Shown: one piece after another, positions 39,935-53,932 of the stretch | Layout: every line of letters begins with the position of its first letter | Position numbering within the stretch: position 1 is the stretch's first letter | Assembly: GCA_936450465.1 (NCBI GenBank) | Contig: OW388304.1 | Span: 8,748,700-8,812,699, forward strand | Length of the DNA: 64,000 bases | From: Gibbula magus | Taxonomy: Eukaryota; Mollusca; Gastropoda; Trochida; Trochidae | Reading direction: 5' to 3' | The notes under the pieces: generated by a model | Database searches by the model: none | Told to the model about the DNA's origin: nothing | The model's input: the letters and a program-made list of their open reading frames with translations, nothing else | Translations under genes and position numbers: made by a program

Positions 39935-40460
39935 TACTTCAAGTTATCGACGAAAGCTGATATATTTGATATCAGAAAATACAAAAGGGAGATTCTATTA
40001 ATCATCCATCATTCTTCAATACTTGTCAATGAAATATTTAATCTCTGAATACAGCAACGTCAGTAGACGTCCAGTGCGATGATGCCGTAACATGTTCAGC
40101 ATTTGTTTATGACGTCAACGCGAGTTATTGCACTTTGATGTATTACGTATTGTGATGTAAAGAACTATTTGAAAGCAGGAGATTGATGAGCACATCGCGT
40201 GATCGCACTAAAAATACAAACTGTTCATGTAAAATGACAACAGTTATAGTGTCTCAAATATTGCTAAGTTTTATCCCACCGGTATGATGTGGGAAATAGT
40301 CATGGCCCGGACCGTTGAATTTGGACTTTGTTCAGAGGTAATCCTTCATCATATATTCCTGGAACTTTGCATATACTAACTAACTTAAGTAGTAGACATA
40401 TATATTTCAAAGATGTGTTTTAGAAATTATGTCGGACCGGAGGCATATTTCATCTTCTTG
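39935..40460. repeat. R4 hairpin unit and R3 tail fragment
   Basis: 39945-40010 has AGCTGATATATTTGATATCA followed by AGGGAGATTCTATTAATCATC, as in 54630-54690. 40270-40445 matches the end of R3 (GTGGGA...TTCAGAG, AACTTAAGTAGTAGA, AAAGATGTGTTTTA..., GGACCGG). Confidence 0.5.
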
Positions 40461-41769
40461 TTTAATCTCACTAGATGATGATAACATTGACAATAGGACA
40501 TAATAGGCATTAGCTTGCTTTATCCTTTTAACGTCATCGATATAGTTTCACTTGTCACTTTAACCTTGCTTAACATCGACAAACTATTTTTATTTCTACG
40601 TTTCACAGACCTACAAGTCATGTGACATGTTTCCTGTTAAAATGAATTGTTCGTCACGTGACATTCTGTTTGGAAACCGTCCTGTAACTTAATGTGTTAT
40701 CTAACCATATAATATAGTATGTAAGCATGTCATTTCTTAACATAAGGTCAACACAACTAACGTGGATCGGTGTTTCGCATAGGCAGATTGTGGTTAAATA
40801 GATAAACACAATGCTTGTTTAATTCATATATTATGAACACAGATCAAAAGTGCACTGCCAAATTTGCTTCGAAATAAATATAATGAAACTTTCATTTGTT
40901 ATTACTTTATGTAAAAAATAGTCTATACATATATGTGTAAAGTGAAGCATTCGTTCTTATAAGGTGATGAAAATGGTGGAGAATTAATTACACGAGGGTA
41001 TTTATAAATGGCTACAGACGTAATCGAAACACGCTAGAAATATAGCTTCTTCCGTTACATGAAACTTGCATAATTCATCAATACTGAATATGGGTGTTGT
41101 TTTATATTACAACATAAAAAATGTGTTGTCCTCAAAACGTCAAAGGATACGTTAAAAGAATCATTGTTCCTTGTTGTTGAAGGCACCATTCTACAGTAAA
41201 TTGTATTATCGCTTTGGTCCTGCCGAGATCCATTGATTATTCTAGAAGTTAATTATTTGCAGTAAATCTCAAGGGAATAACAGTCTACAAATCAGGACAC
41301 TGAGTGCCAAAGAAATGCCAATCGAATCCCATGGCATCTATAAACGTAAAATCGTATTCTCATGGGAGTCGTCCACATATATAGAGATGTACTTTGTAGC
41401 ACTACACGTGTCTTCAGTCATGCATATCGTTAGACGTCGCTGCAAACGTTTCTCGTTATAGATCCAGTGAAAGGCAATATAAGTAAGATGCAGCTTGGTA
41501 ATAATGCTGAATTAATCAAATTTATATTTACTAATGGTAAACAGTAAAACATGCTCAACAATGGTTCAATTTTATTTACTCACTCCCCGAAAATATTGAA
41601 ACATTTTACAACAGTAATGAGTAATTTAAGATCCAGAACAGAAAGGACAAAGCACCAAAACATTCCTGTATGTAGCCCACAATCCCCAGCCCTGTATTTG
41701 AACCGCAGACTTTTATACTTCTATTCGCTCAGGCCAACCACTGCGCTTTCTCACCCCGGTTCTAAAGAG
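40461..41769. other. Non-coding stretch
   Basis: No gene or repeat that I can support. An 84-codon frame at 41551-41805 runs into the minisatellite and has no motif. Confidence 0.35.
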
Positions 41770-42395
41770 CTGGATACATATGTCAACCATCAGTTGTCAT
41801 TATAAAGTCCAATATATAGACGTATTGTGATAATGACTGGATACATATGCACACCATCAGTTGTCATCATAAAGTCCAATAGATAGACGTATTGTGATGA
41901 TGACTGGATACATATGTCCACCATCAGTTGTCATCATAAAGTCCAATAGATTGACGTATTGTGATGATGACTGGATACATATGTCAATCAGTTGTCATCA
42001 TAAAGTCCAATATATAGACGTATTGTGATGATGACTGGATACATATGCACACCATCAGTTGTCATCATAAAGTCCAATAGATTGACGTATTGTGATGATG
42101 ACTTGATACATATGTCAATCAGTTGTCATCATAAAGTCCAATAGATAGACGTATTGTGATGATGACTGGATACATATGCACACCATCAGTTGTCATCATA
42201 AAGTCCAATAGATAGACGTATTGTGATGATGACTGGATACATATGCACACCATCAGCTGTCATCATAAAGTCCAATAGATAGACGTATTGTGATGATGAC
42301 TGGATACATATACACACCATCAGTTGTCATCATAAAGTCCAATAGATAGACGTATTGTGATGATGACTGGATACATATGTCCATCATCAATTGCA
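41770..42395. repeat. 67-bp minisatellite (nine units plus a partial)
   Basis: Units start CTGGATACATATG at 41770, 41837, 41904, 41971, 42035, 42102, 42166, 42233, 42300 and 42367. The period is 67, except for two 64-base units (starting 41971 and 42102) that share the same internal 3-base loss, so those variants were probably copied together. The last unit decays after TGTCCATCATCA. It is non-coding. Confidence 0.95.
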
Positions 42396-43559
42396 TGATG
42401 CCGTAGCTAGTTTGTGGCTTCAGTAAAATGACAACTCACGGAATCAAGTTTGGCCTTCGACCCCGTTCTTTCTGTGTTGTGCTGTCAAATGTGATTGGAT
42501 GACGGCGGGAAGGGTAGCGACATGTGTATGCCTTGTTATGTGACAATGAAAGTGAGGTCATACAAGGTAGAATTAAACCCTGTGATTTTTGCCTTGGCGT
42601 GAGAAGCAATGCCTGAATTTTTATTTTGACCATAGGGTTTAATTTGTCAGCATAGGTCTGTTATACTTGGCATGTTTCATAAGGTCATATTCTGAGGTGA
42701 TATATTGTATGTGTGACGCATATTCTGAAAAATGCAACAATGGCCATAAAGTCGAATTGGTCAGTGATATGCCTTTGATACTTGACATGCTTCCAATAAA
42801 ACATAAATTAAACATGTTACACAGCTCATTCTAAATCAGATATTCTGAATACGTTAGAAAGAATTTAGAATCTCAATGTGGATATATCGAAGACCTAAGT
42901 ATTGGCGCGTCAATTCTAGTTATAATCCTTATATCGATGGTGACAGTGAAACTCATTCTTTCTAATCTTTTTCATTATAACCACAGCTATACTATTACTC
43001 TCCCTACTTGCTACATGTATGTTTGCAATACACTTGCATCAAATTAACTCATTATCACAGCGAAACTTTAACAAAACCACATCTATCTATCTCAAATCAA
43101 ACGTAGTAACCCTTAATCAATACCATCTGCTCCGGTCTTGTTAATTGTGTTGCGTCTTTTCGAAAACACGAATTGTAACCGCTGAAATCAATATGTCAGC
43201 AAAACAAATACATTTTTAATGCTCCCTCATGCAAACACCATGCGGACCATAGATTCGACAGAAAACAGTTTCAGTATCGCTGTGGTGCGACTAGCTATGC
43301 AGAATATGACGCTAATTTTTCAAAATGAAGAAGAAAATCTTTATTAACTTTGATGACTTTAACTTTTATCCTACACGAGAACGTTCTACAAGTCCAAACT
43401 ACCAAAAAGAGCCATTGACGTTGTGACTCATCAGATTTGTATTGTGTGATGTAGAAAAGCGAAATAAATTGTTCTCAATATAATGCATAATCCCTATCAA
43501 TGGGATATCTCATGAAAAGTCTTCAAAACTGTCAGCGCAAGCCAAAAGCATGATATAAC
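42396..43559. other. Non-coding stretch
   Basis: Nothing recognisable. Confidence 0.35.
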
Positions 43560-44165
43560 ACTAAATTTGTATGAAATTGGTTCTCCAAGTATCATAATTC
43601 GTGACGAAAATGTGAGGTTAGGCCATGGCCTCTGAGGTTCTTCTTATGGGCCACAGGGTCACTCAAACTTAAACTATCTGGGCCTTTGCGCTCTGGGAGA
43701 TAGGGCGAACATAGGTTTTAAGACCACGGCCTCTGAAGTCCTTATCGGGGGCACCAGGAACATTGAATTAACAATATCGGCATTGTCTGAGGAGTCTGTA
43801 CACACGATTTCAACCTTTCGGGTGTTTTCGTTCTCGAGAGGATGGAAATATAATTTTAGGTCATGACCCCTTGTGACCCATATTTGGGTCACAAATTCTA
43901 CAATTCTACAATTCAGAATCCCAATTTGCCAAGGGGTTTGGACACACCATTTCAATTTTCTATGGTTTTTAATCCTGGAAAAGAAAATGAAAATAGGTTT
44001 TTAGGTCATGACCATTGTGCCCTATATTTTGGGTCACAGGATCATCAAATCTACAATTTAGAATCCCCCTTGGCAAAGGAGTCTGAAGAACTCTTAGTTT
44101 TCTAAAGTCATTGGTTCTGGAGAAGAAGTCGAAAAAGCGAAAAGTTTACGGGCGGACGCCATGCC
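43560..44165 (-). repeat. Module repeat R1, inverted diverged copy
   Basis: Repeated modules 'GGTCATGACC...GGGTCACA..TCTACAATT.AGAATCCC' and 'AAGGAGTCTG', then a GGAGAAGAAGTCGAAAAAGCG end. It is the reverse orientation of 11640-12440. A second partial series precedes it from about 43620. Confidence 0.65.
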
Positions 44166-47100
44166 CTACCAGCACCAAATGTGTTCATTTTTGGTGCAAT
44201 ACTTTATTTGGGGATTACGCAGACTCATGCTAGCTTTCGTAACTTTTACATTATTTTCAAGATACACAACTATGTCCACTTTTCAAACCCTTAAGCTTGT
44301 TTCAAATTGTCTTAACATTTAGTGACATCCTTCATTCGGGAATTACGCAGACATCATTTAACTTAAGTGACTATGACTTTATGTTCAAGGTGACCACGCA
44401 CCTTTGACCAGTGTTCAACCTCTTGACAATGCTATATCAAATGAACCGTGACACCCAATGTCGTGCAAATTGATGATCAGCATGACACGTTTTATCAGTT
44501 ATGCAATATATGAAGGACCGCCTTCTGGCCAAAAGATAAAAGTAGTATATGGGTCTTTGCGACGTAGGGCATTGCCATATTTGTGGCAAACACTTGTGTT
44601 CATATATATATAGATAAGGAGACATTGTGTCAAGTTTGCAAGCATAATAAGATAATTTATATTATATGATATTATATATTAAATTATTTATGAGATCATA
44701 AACCTCTCTTGGTTAATAGATGAAAAAGATTTTGAGCATATGGCAAGCAGTTGTTAAATGAGTATCTTAATATGATTTATATTTATCGTTCCAACAATGT
44801 ATTGTAGATAGGCCCCAAGTACCGTACCGTACCATGTACAGTCGTGGTCCAGCTGAGGTCAGTTACATCAGAGACCTGAAAACAAAATGTGTTACAGCGT
44901 AGGATATATATGTAGGACTCAGGTGTTTGACACAAAAACATTCCACTTGAGAAATAGATTTCGGGGTCTTTTTCAACATGTTTCGTATTTAACCGCCGTG
45001 TCGCCGTTTACTTTGATCCTGGTGTCATGTTGTGACGTCTTTTCAATGCCAATTGCAACTTTGCGACTGCCAAATCTAATTTTCTCTCATTCTGAAAATT
45101 TTCAAAATATATTTTAGTTTTTGGTATCATTTTTTGGGCAGAATGGCATCCCTCTGCCCCTCGTTAATTCTCCTGTCAAACTACCCTTAGTCTAAAGATA
45201 CTGAATGATACTTTATTCGTCACAGATACTTCGTAATTACTCGTTGTTTATTCCTGTGTTACCAATGGACAAAATCACATTGTAAAATGTCAAGGTAACT
45301 AAAGAGAACCATCAACCGTTACTGTGCAAGAGTTGGATTATGGTTCATGACTTTGGTGCAATGTAAATTGACATAACACTACCCTTGTATCCTTAAGTTA
45401 AATCAAATTCGTGTCTTTTTTCATCTTATACCTGACAAGGAAATAGAATACTGTCGAATATTTAAAAGTCTATGTATTTTATAAATAAGGTAATTCATCA
45501 ATGAGGTAGGCTTTCTTATATTGCTTTATTTCTCTTGAATATCAAATTAGATTTTTTTTAAATCAGATAAAATATAACACGAAGACCTCATAATTTTAAG
45601 ATTGTTATTTTCATGTTTTTCATTGTACTTCATGTTCATTCTTTTTATAGCATACTACAGCATCAACAAGTCATCCTATACATTCAGCACAAGTAGTCTA
45701 TTTCTCTGACGCATATGTTCATCAAGACTTTATTCGTATTACTCCTTTATAATATGCCACACGGTTTAGGCTGGAAAACACAAGAGAGTGAAAATCAGTT
45801 TAATCAAGTTGAAATAAAACTTACATTCTGGAATTGACAAAATCATAAATTATTCAATTTAAAAAACAATTCTCACCTCTACAGTTATATTATTTGAAAT
45901 TAGATATACTTTATCTGCTACAAGTAATATAGCCACTATTAAAATCTACATTACCAGACCTGAATACATTAGTGTTGTACACCTCATATAAATTCTCATT
46001 TTATCTTTGGTTACTGTTTAGGAACTGGTAATTTACATGCATTTGACGATTGACTTCTTACCAGGATAGGCTCTCAATACAGTTCACAGATTGGAAACAT
46101 CTTAATGTCATAGGTGAGTGTCCCGGTAATGGTATTGGAAATGTCATCTCAGCGAGATTTCTATTTATTAGGTGACAAGGCAGCCGTATCGTTATTATGG
46201 TCGAACATGCATAACTTGTAACTGGAACAAGTTTAGCAATTAGAAAGGACAGTAAGGTACTTTAGTATTCAATTTAATGTGCAATTGAGATCATCTTTTT
46301 GATAAAATTTATGAAAAATAACATTTTACACAATTTAGGAACGTTTAACTTTGGACGAGGCCATTTGCGTATACATCATTGTGTTCAACTCAGTCAAACT
46401 TGTCTTTATCATACATAACACGGGCCAAATAAGTGTGCACACAGTGCATGGATGCTGCCATGTAACTAAAATACTTTCCCTATTCCCAATATATTTTGAA
46501 TACATCTCCGAAAGTCCGAAACAGTGTTCTGTTGTTGTGCCAGCCTGTGTTTAGATAGAATACGTTTCGGTTAAAATATAACTAATCTAGAAGTACCGTT
46601 ATAGTGTTAAGCAAACGAAATGGCTATGATGTATATTTCCATTGTAGATTTGGCGATATCCTACCTCGATCAGATGTTATGTTAAAAAGGACATGGTTGT
46701 ATGTAAACGAGTGTGCGTAAAGTGTGCAAATACATTATGATCGATTTTTTTGTTTACACGACGTGTTTGCTAAATAGTCACGAATAACGTTCTACATAGT
46801 GACCTTTAGAACTACAAATATGACTCCAAGTTTGATGCAGTGGTCGAGTCCTGCTTTAGGAGCTCGTAAACTTTTAGAAGTGTAACATGTGTGTCCTTGT
46901 GAGGCTTAAAGAAGGTGATTAACCCTACACAGCATTGTGCAAAACCTCATTGATTTTACACCCACATCGATCAACGTCAACGCAACGATTCGTGTCATCT
47001 AAATTAAAATTTCATCAGTCTTGCTATCCCTTGTAACCTTGCAGTGTCTTAACTGACTCTCAACAGGTATTACAGGTGGCTTAATGGATTCTCCTCATTG

Positions 47101-48000
47101 ACACCAGTTGCTCCCAGGCTAGTTGCTCTGATGTCTCTCTTACACACGTACCACGGAATCAACGAATCAAAGGAATTTTTCAATGTAAGGACTCTAAGCA
47201 GAATAATAATCAGTTCTTGGAGTACTTAAGTGATTCGTATGTAAGTGTCAGTCCCTGCAGTTCATTAGCGCTGTAGAATTTGTGGCCAAAATAATTAGCT
47301 ATCAACAGTGTTTTGCCACAAACTCCCGTTTATAATTCTCGTAACAAGATCTGAATACCTTCGTAGGCATTGTAAATTAAATCGATCATTCCCGGGATAC
47401 ATGAATTCATGGTCTAAGAACATCCATATGCAGGGACGAAGCACGTAAACACAGCATATAAATGCATGATAGCGTACAAATAAGCAACCATTTATTTTTG
47501 AATTTCACAAACTAATCACTAATTAGGTTAACAAGGAGTTTAAAAATTGAGCTACGGCCATTCAGACAGAAACGGCTTAAAACTGACGTGAACGATCTCA
47601 ACATCATTTTAGATATGTATATGTCTGTTGATGGTAGTGTCAACACTAAATCTACCAATCAGTAAGACGAGACAAATCGTTTGAGACTGGGGAGAGAGTA
47701 AACACAGACCGCATGGACACACACATGGTCCTGAACGTCAATAATCTTGAGAATGGAGACATTTTGTGTATGATTTCTGCCAAATAACATGAATATCCAT
47801 AACTCAATCGTAGTTGTATCGTAACTGATTCATCGAGTCATGAAATGAAGCAGAAAATTTGCAAAATACCACGCATCCTAAAACACTCTCATATTTATCA
47901 ATTCGCGTGACCCATGGTCGTAGAGTGAGAGCGGCATAAGGAAGCTGCTGGCCCTATGTCTTCTGGGATTATGGACACTATATGGAAATTACAATGTGAT
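44166..48000. other. Long non-coding stretch
   Basis: About 3.8 kb of AT-rich DNA. Short frames (44887-45117, 46351-46554) show no motifs. No repeat family was identified with confidence. Confidence 0.35.
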
Positions 48001-48172
48001 ATGTTTTAACCGGATTTTCACTCATATCACGACTGCTAGTAGTAGTGCAGGGAGAAAGCCCGCAACACCATGTATTGCGGTGAAACCTGCGAGCAGCGGC
48101 TGGAACTAGCGAACCATGGGGGGTACTGTTCTGAAATCCAGTGTTACCGCGTGTATAACAGTTCTTGATAGT
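48001..48172 (-). mobile_element. SINE copy 3 (diverged)
   Basis: Shares CGACTGCTAGTA, GCAGGGAGAAAGCCCGCAA, GGTGAAACCTGCGAGCA and GAACCATGGG with 53933-54233. It lacks both the GAGGT tail and the tRNA-like head. Confidence 0.65.
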
Positions 48173-48889
48173 CCAAGTAATGAGATGTTTTACCCTCACA
48201 TAATAATACATTGTATAAATTTTATTGATAAATAGCAAATTTCAGAAATGTTTGCAAAACAGTGGAAAAGCACCTTTAAAGTCCAGATATAACGACAGGC
48301 ATTTACATATAGTAGTTTAACATATCCTTTCGATCTAGTCTATATTATAAATATCAGTTCATTTGATTTGAACATGGTCCAACTCGAGCATACTAATCAA
48401 TAGTTGTTGTTGCCACAGTGTCCCTCCACTATTGAATTAGGAGTACCGTTCAGACGTATACTCCACTCGTTGGCATTTAGGCCATAATCAATTGATATCT
48501 ATGGTTCAGTGTCCTACACTAAGCTGTTACGTCTGAAGACCAACGATGAGACTGATTTAATATGTCATTTACAGTTACGAGACATAACAGACCAACCTTA
48601 CAGCACTTACTGACGGATGGTTTTCACATGACTCATCATCAGACGCAATGATAGTTATGTGTTCCTCATCGTTCTTCCACGAATTGCGAGATTAGACATA
48701 TTAACGTAGTTAACCTTCAAGCTGAGAAGAATGTCCTCTATACCATTAGTATTAGGAACTTGTGTTCATAGTTGCACTCTTTATTTCTTAGTTTAATCTA
48801 GGCGTAATGATAGCAACTTCTTTTAAATTTGGGAAATTGCATAGGCTTAGAATAGTCTGCATACAATATTACAACCTTCTTGGTATGTT

Positions 48890-49135
48890 TGTTCTTGAGA
48901 AGAAGACAAAAAAGGTTTTAGGTCATGGCCTGTGAGGCCCTTACTTGGGGCCACAGGGTCACTAAATCTACAATTTAGAAACCCCTTCAAGGAGTCTCTA
49001 CATGCCATTTCAGCTCTCTAGAGTCCTTGGTTCTGGAGAAGAAGTCGAACAAGCGAAAAGTTTACAGACGGACGGACAGACGGACGCCGGACACCATGCC
49101 ATGCCTTAAGCCCATCGGGCCTTTCAGGCCTGATG
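48890..49135 (-). repeat. Module repeat R1, short inverted copy
   Basis: Contains GGTCATGGCC, GGGTCACTAAATCTACAATT and GTTCTGGAGAAGAAGTCGAA. It ends CCCATCGGGCCTTTCAGGCC at 49111-49130, the complement of the R1 start. Confidence 0.7.
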
Positions 49136-50210
49136 AGCTAAAAATGATAAATGAGTAAGTAACATGCAAGCCTCCCTAAGAATAAAGTTTAAACATAGGT
49201 AATAGGTAATAGGTAATATTTCTATACTCACTTGAATACGAGGACTGTACAACCAATATTAAATCGATTTATAGTCTATGTTATTGCACAGTGTGCCAAA
49301 GGTAATAACGCCGATGTGAAACAAACTATACAAAAAGTCATTTCATAGGGACATTACACCGATGTGAAAACTTTTGCAATTGTTTTCAATATATGTTGTT
49401 ATGGTTTTATGGTGTCTAAAATTGATATGAAATGTTTACGTTCATCATATCCTCCTGGTGTACAAATGCAGGCAATAAAAATCAACGTCACATTCCAAAT
49501 ACAGGGAAATAGTTTATATCTGTGCTGTGACTGTATCGTATGTATTGTTTTCTCAGAACTGCTATATCTGAAGCTAGGGATTTACATCACGGTTATTTGT
49601 TATCCTTATAACCCCATCTTTCATTGTTATAACGATCAAAACACAAACACGCAAGACATAAAGCCTAAACTTTCCTGTAGTTTGCGAGTCTTTTTCTGCT
49701 CTGTTCAATAACACGAAGAGATTTATTGATACACGTTGTATCCTTAAATCCAAAGAGTTCCAAATGTATAAGATCGTATTTTTAAGGAGTCACTATAAAT
49801 CACAATTCAAACCTCTGTTAAGGTAATTATTTTCGTAGCACCTTCTGTCTTCAGAATCGATCTTTGGTGCAGGTTGCCAGATCTGTTAGACAAAAAGTCC
49901 ATGGGTGTCCCTGTTTTCTATTTTCGCGTAACAACCGTCGATCAATCCTTACCTTGTAAGACCAATATTTTATAATACCTGACAATGCTTGCATGGAAAC
50001 AATAAATCAAGTGTTTAAAAACCTTTACTGTTTTTAAAGAGTCATGTTATTTTCTTTGTTTGAGGTTTTATATTCATAGTTTAATGATCGTAGTCACGTT
50101 ATTGTGATTCTAATGCACGTTCTTTCTGTCCCTAAACCTTATCAGCAAAGTGACACAATGTTGGTTGTTATTCCTCTTATTTGAACACATATAGTATTCA
50201 CTGTCATATT
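49136..50210. other. Non-coding stretch
   Basis: Contains a triplicated AGGTAAT at about 49197-49218. A 115-codon frame (49364-49711) is Cys/Tyr rich, but unrecognised and isolated. Confidence 0.3.
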
Positions 50211-50214
50211 GCAA

Positions 50215-51292
50215 TTAATTAAATTGTTGCGTCATATTTATTCGAAATATAACTAATAAACTAATTTGAAACGCGGTAGTAAATATCTCATTCCAGAAGG
50301 CAACTTCACTGTGTAAAACATTATCTTGATCAGATAAAATCTCCAGGGCTAGTTTCAAAACTCTTTTTTCATAAATATATGATAAATTTGTAAATGAAAC
50401 TCCTGCTATTTTACTAGCGATTAGAACAACTTTTTCTAAGCGAGATTTGTTTACAGGAGACAAGGAACCATTACCAACATTAGAAAGAAACAGTTAAAAT
50501 GCTTTCGACGAAACAATGATAAAAGAGAGACAATACACGTTCATTCACATTAAAGGATCGCAACTTGCGTAGGGAATGTAATCTTTGTTGACATTTTTTG
50601 AAAACCGCATCAGTATTAGCATTCCAATTCAATTAAGTATCTATTAGTGTGCCAAGGTACTTATATATTACTATATACTTGATATATTACTTGATATTAT
50701 CTCTGTAAGAAAGTTCATTATCTTGAATTAGTCCTACCAACGCCGCATCGTCAGCAAACTGCACAGTTAGATTATTGGGACTATTACTTACATAATCATT
50801 TGTGTACAGGGTAAATAATACGGGCGAAAGGACAAATCCTTGAGGGGCACCAGTATTTGTATACAGAATAGAGGAGTAGGAGGAATTAACCTTTACAAAT
50901 TGAGATCTGAAAGTTAGAAATTTGTCAATCCACAGTAATAAATTACAATTTACGTTCATGTTTAAGAGTTTCTTTAACAACATATGAGGCTGGATTGTAT
51001 TGAAAGCTGAAAAAAAGTCCACAAATAAAATTCTCACTTAGGATCTACGAAGCTCTAAATGCGTATACACGCTGTTTAAGATGCATAGTTTTGCATCTTC
51101 AACACCCCTTCTTGTTCTATATGCAAACTGATACGGATCAAGTAAATGACTAACGTCACACAATAATGAGTTTAGAATGATGCGTTCAAAACATTTCATA
51201 GCTATAGAAGTAAGAGCGACTGGTCGAAAATCATTCATTTCAATAGAATTAATCTTTCTAGGTGCTGGTACAATCTTTGATGTTTTCCACAT
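50215..51292 (-). pseudogene. CR1/L2/Rex1-type LINE reverse transcriptase relic
   Basis: Read on the minus strand from 51292. N-D-F-R-P-V-A-L-T-S is followed by F-A-Y-R-T-R-R-G-V-E-D-A. An in-frame TAA stands at about 51038, then L-F-V-D-F-F-S-A-F-N-T-I, G-A-P-Q-G-F-V-L-S-P-V-L and F-A-D-D (catalytic Asp pair). About 60 residues of the palm are then missing. The reading resumes with Y-L-G-T-L-I-D and N-T-D-A-V-F-K-K-C-Q-Q-R-L, then L-S-P-V-N-K-S-R-L-E-K-V, ending near 50215. The order matches ORF2 of CR1-like retrotransposons. The stop, the deletion and the missing endonuclease show it is inactive. Confidence 0.8.
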
Positions 51293-51309
51293 CTGAAGTC
51301 TAATCTAAT

Positions 51310-52936
51310 TTCATATTAAACATTATGTGGAAGCTCTACCAATCACGGTCACGGTCACATGGCAAACATATTGAATTGTTATTAAAGGTGTCATCACTTG
51401 GGTTACACATCACGTCCAGAATCAAAGGTGCCATAGTTGACCAATCTTACGTTATGGCCAAGGTTAAAGTTGCTTTGCCGCAGCATAAGAAAAAAACAGA
51501 CAAAGACACACACACACATACACACGGACAGGTAAAAAGAAGTTTGTCTACTATTTGACGTCGGGGTCATACACGTACCCGGTCTTGATCCAAAGCAACG
51601 CCTGTTTACTGCTTATTTTCATATTTTGAATATTGGTTACCATAATGAAAGTATTGTTCCAACTGAGTTTGGTGACCTTGACCTTTATTTTAAGGTCACA
51701 ATGTGACTTTGCCATTTTAACCTTCTCAGTGGTTAAGCTCGGCAGCGGCATATCCCCCAAAACCGTCCACTGGATTCTCATCATATCTTACACATAGCTT
51801 CTCTTAAGTAAAGGGCTGATTTGCCAAGCAGTCAAACGTAATTTTGGATATTTAACTTCAACAGAAAAAAACTACATATTTGAGTTGGTACTGTTTAAAA
51901 TGTCATATAACTTATGTGTGTGTGCATGTGACGTGTAAGTTTGATCTATAAACATGTATAAGGCTATTACTAATTTTGGAAAACGGGTAATAATCATATA
52001 TTTCGCGACTGGATATGAAATTGCAAGTCGAGTAAAATCATTTGAGCTTAAATCAGCATACGTAATATTTCAGCAAGTTTGACAGCCAAATAAAATGTTA
52101 TGAAAAATGCATAATATCACTTTCAAGGAGGTTCACATTTTTAGAAATTAAACCATACATAAAAATAACCACCCGCGACTCTGGAATTCAATGTGTTGTA
52201 CACCTCTATTCGCAATCGCCATGCGAAAGATGGATGACAAGGAAAACAAATGAAAAACTATTCTCTCTGCCATTTGTTTGATTAAGAAACACAATCGATA
52301 TGATGGTAGAGAACTCGATTTCCTTCAGGATGCAGTATTCAGATATCTCAAAAACAGCATTGGATAACACTATGCAAGATAAATGTGCACCAGGAATTGA
52401 AGTTTCAATGAAAGAGGTGCAGATAATAAGTCCAGACACTGAGAGTGTTTTGTGGGGAAAAGGGGCAACTTGGCGTTGTTTGTCCCCCAAGTCTGTACAA
52501 CACGTTCTTTCTGATGATTGGTTTGCGCGGTGGACAGGAGCACATTTGTTACAAACAAACTAGTTTTAGGTTTCCAAAACCAGTTTTAAATTGGTTTGAA
52601 GGTAATGTTGTCTTTACGACAAATGAGTAGTTTGAAGAATCCGAATGGGGAGTAACCATCACAATGGCACATTTAGTACTTGTGAGCAATATGTTCATGG
52701 AAAATGGCATGGTGAGTTTACGACCAGATATATTGATGCATCAAACGAAAAATGTTAAATGTTTGCTTTCATTTACAGAAGTAACCACGGCAGTAAAGGA
52801 TAAAAGAACTAAAACATCAGAATAAATGATTACTAGAAGCATCTGGTCGCAATGTTTGGCGTTGAGGACGCATATGCCCATCAAACCACTTGCAAAGACT
52901 ATTAGTCAGGTCAAAGCACAGTAAGCCAACAAAATT
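51310..52936. other. Non-coding stretch with repeat fragments
   Basis: 51345-51720 has GGTCACGGTCAC, a short (AC) run at 51506 and TGACCTTGACCT blocks typical of mollusc module repeats. 51835-52080 resembles 32885-33130. No gene is supportable. Confidence 0.35.
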
Positions 52937-52947
52937 AACACATTAAG

Positions 52948-53092
52948 GTTAGGTGAGGTGAGTTGGGGTTTAACGCCGCTTTCAAGAGTATTTCACTTAT
53001 ATCGCGGCTGCTAGTATTACGGCAGGGAGAAAGCCCGCAACGCCATGTGGCTATGCATTGCGGTGAAACCTGCGAGCAACGGCTGGAAAAAG
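52948..53092 (-). mobile_element. SINE copy 2 with 11-bp target duplication
   Basis: The body matches 53933-54070 (GTTTAACGCCGCTTTCAAGA, GCAGGGAGAAAGCCCGCAA), with the GAGGTGAG tail at the left. AACACATTAAG flanks it directly at 52937-52947 and 53093-53103. It is 5'-truncated, with no tRNA-like head. Confidence 0.85.
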
Positions 53093-53932
53093 AACACATT
53101 AAGACAACTTTGAATTTATCACTGTTCTGTTTAATCATTATGAATCCATGACTTTCAGCTGTCCACTATCACATTGTGCACGTTAGGCATCTTTGTCCAT
53201 AGAATAAGTTTCAGAGCTTTCATTTGCAAAGGACTTCACATACTTGATATGTTCGGTAAAGGAAGTGAATAAAGTAAAGGAATAACTATAATCAATTATT
53301 TACAACAATGACATTTTCGTGATAACAGTATGTAGACCATTGTCGGTTTACTAGGCCACTCTCTTAAATGCTATATTTAAGATTCAGCTTTTAATGGTTT
53401 GTGACGCCTTACTCAGGATGATATTTTCCATTCATTCATCATGATAAAGCCTTACAAAAATGTTGTGACTGTATGTTACTGAATACCTGCACCTCTTTCA
53501 CTGCTCAGAAATGCACTATAAACTGTCATTATGTAAACCTTGTTGAGCTGTTTAGATGTCTATTTCAACATTTTGTGGGGCAAGTAATTGGGTCATTATC
53601 TTACAAGTAAATACAAGTTTGTCAAACATGGCACTACTTTTTGACCTACGTTTCAGTCTAATTTGATTAAAATTGGGTCTAGTTATATCCCCTGGTTTTG
53701 GGGGACAAGAAACACATTCAAATCATTTGCAACTGTGAAAGCCTACATGTATGCATGCAGTTCTCTGCACGACGTAGACACTTCTTGAATATTCACCAAA
53801 CCAAACCTGGTTTACGTGCAACAAATGCGCCCTAAGATGGCAAAATATTGGGATCCATGCGGTTCGTATATCTTTTAAGGAAATTGGAAGACACCTTGGG
53901 TTTAAAGTGACATTGTGTTGTTAAATACACTT

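Noticed and set aside
49364..49711. 115-codon Cys/Tyr-rich frame
   Set aside because: Unrecognised. It starts without clear context and fits the random-frame length distribution for AT-rich DNA of this size.
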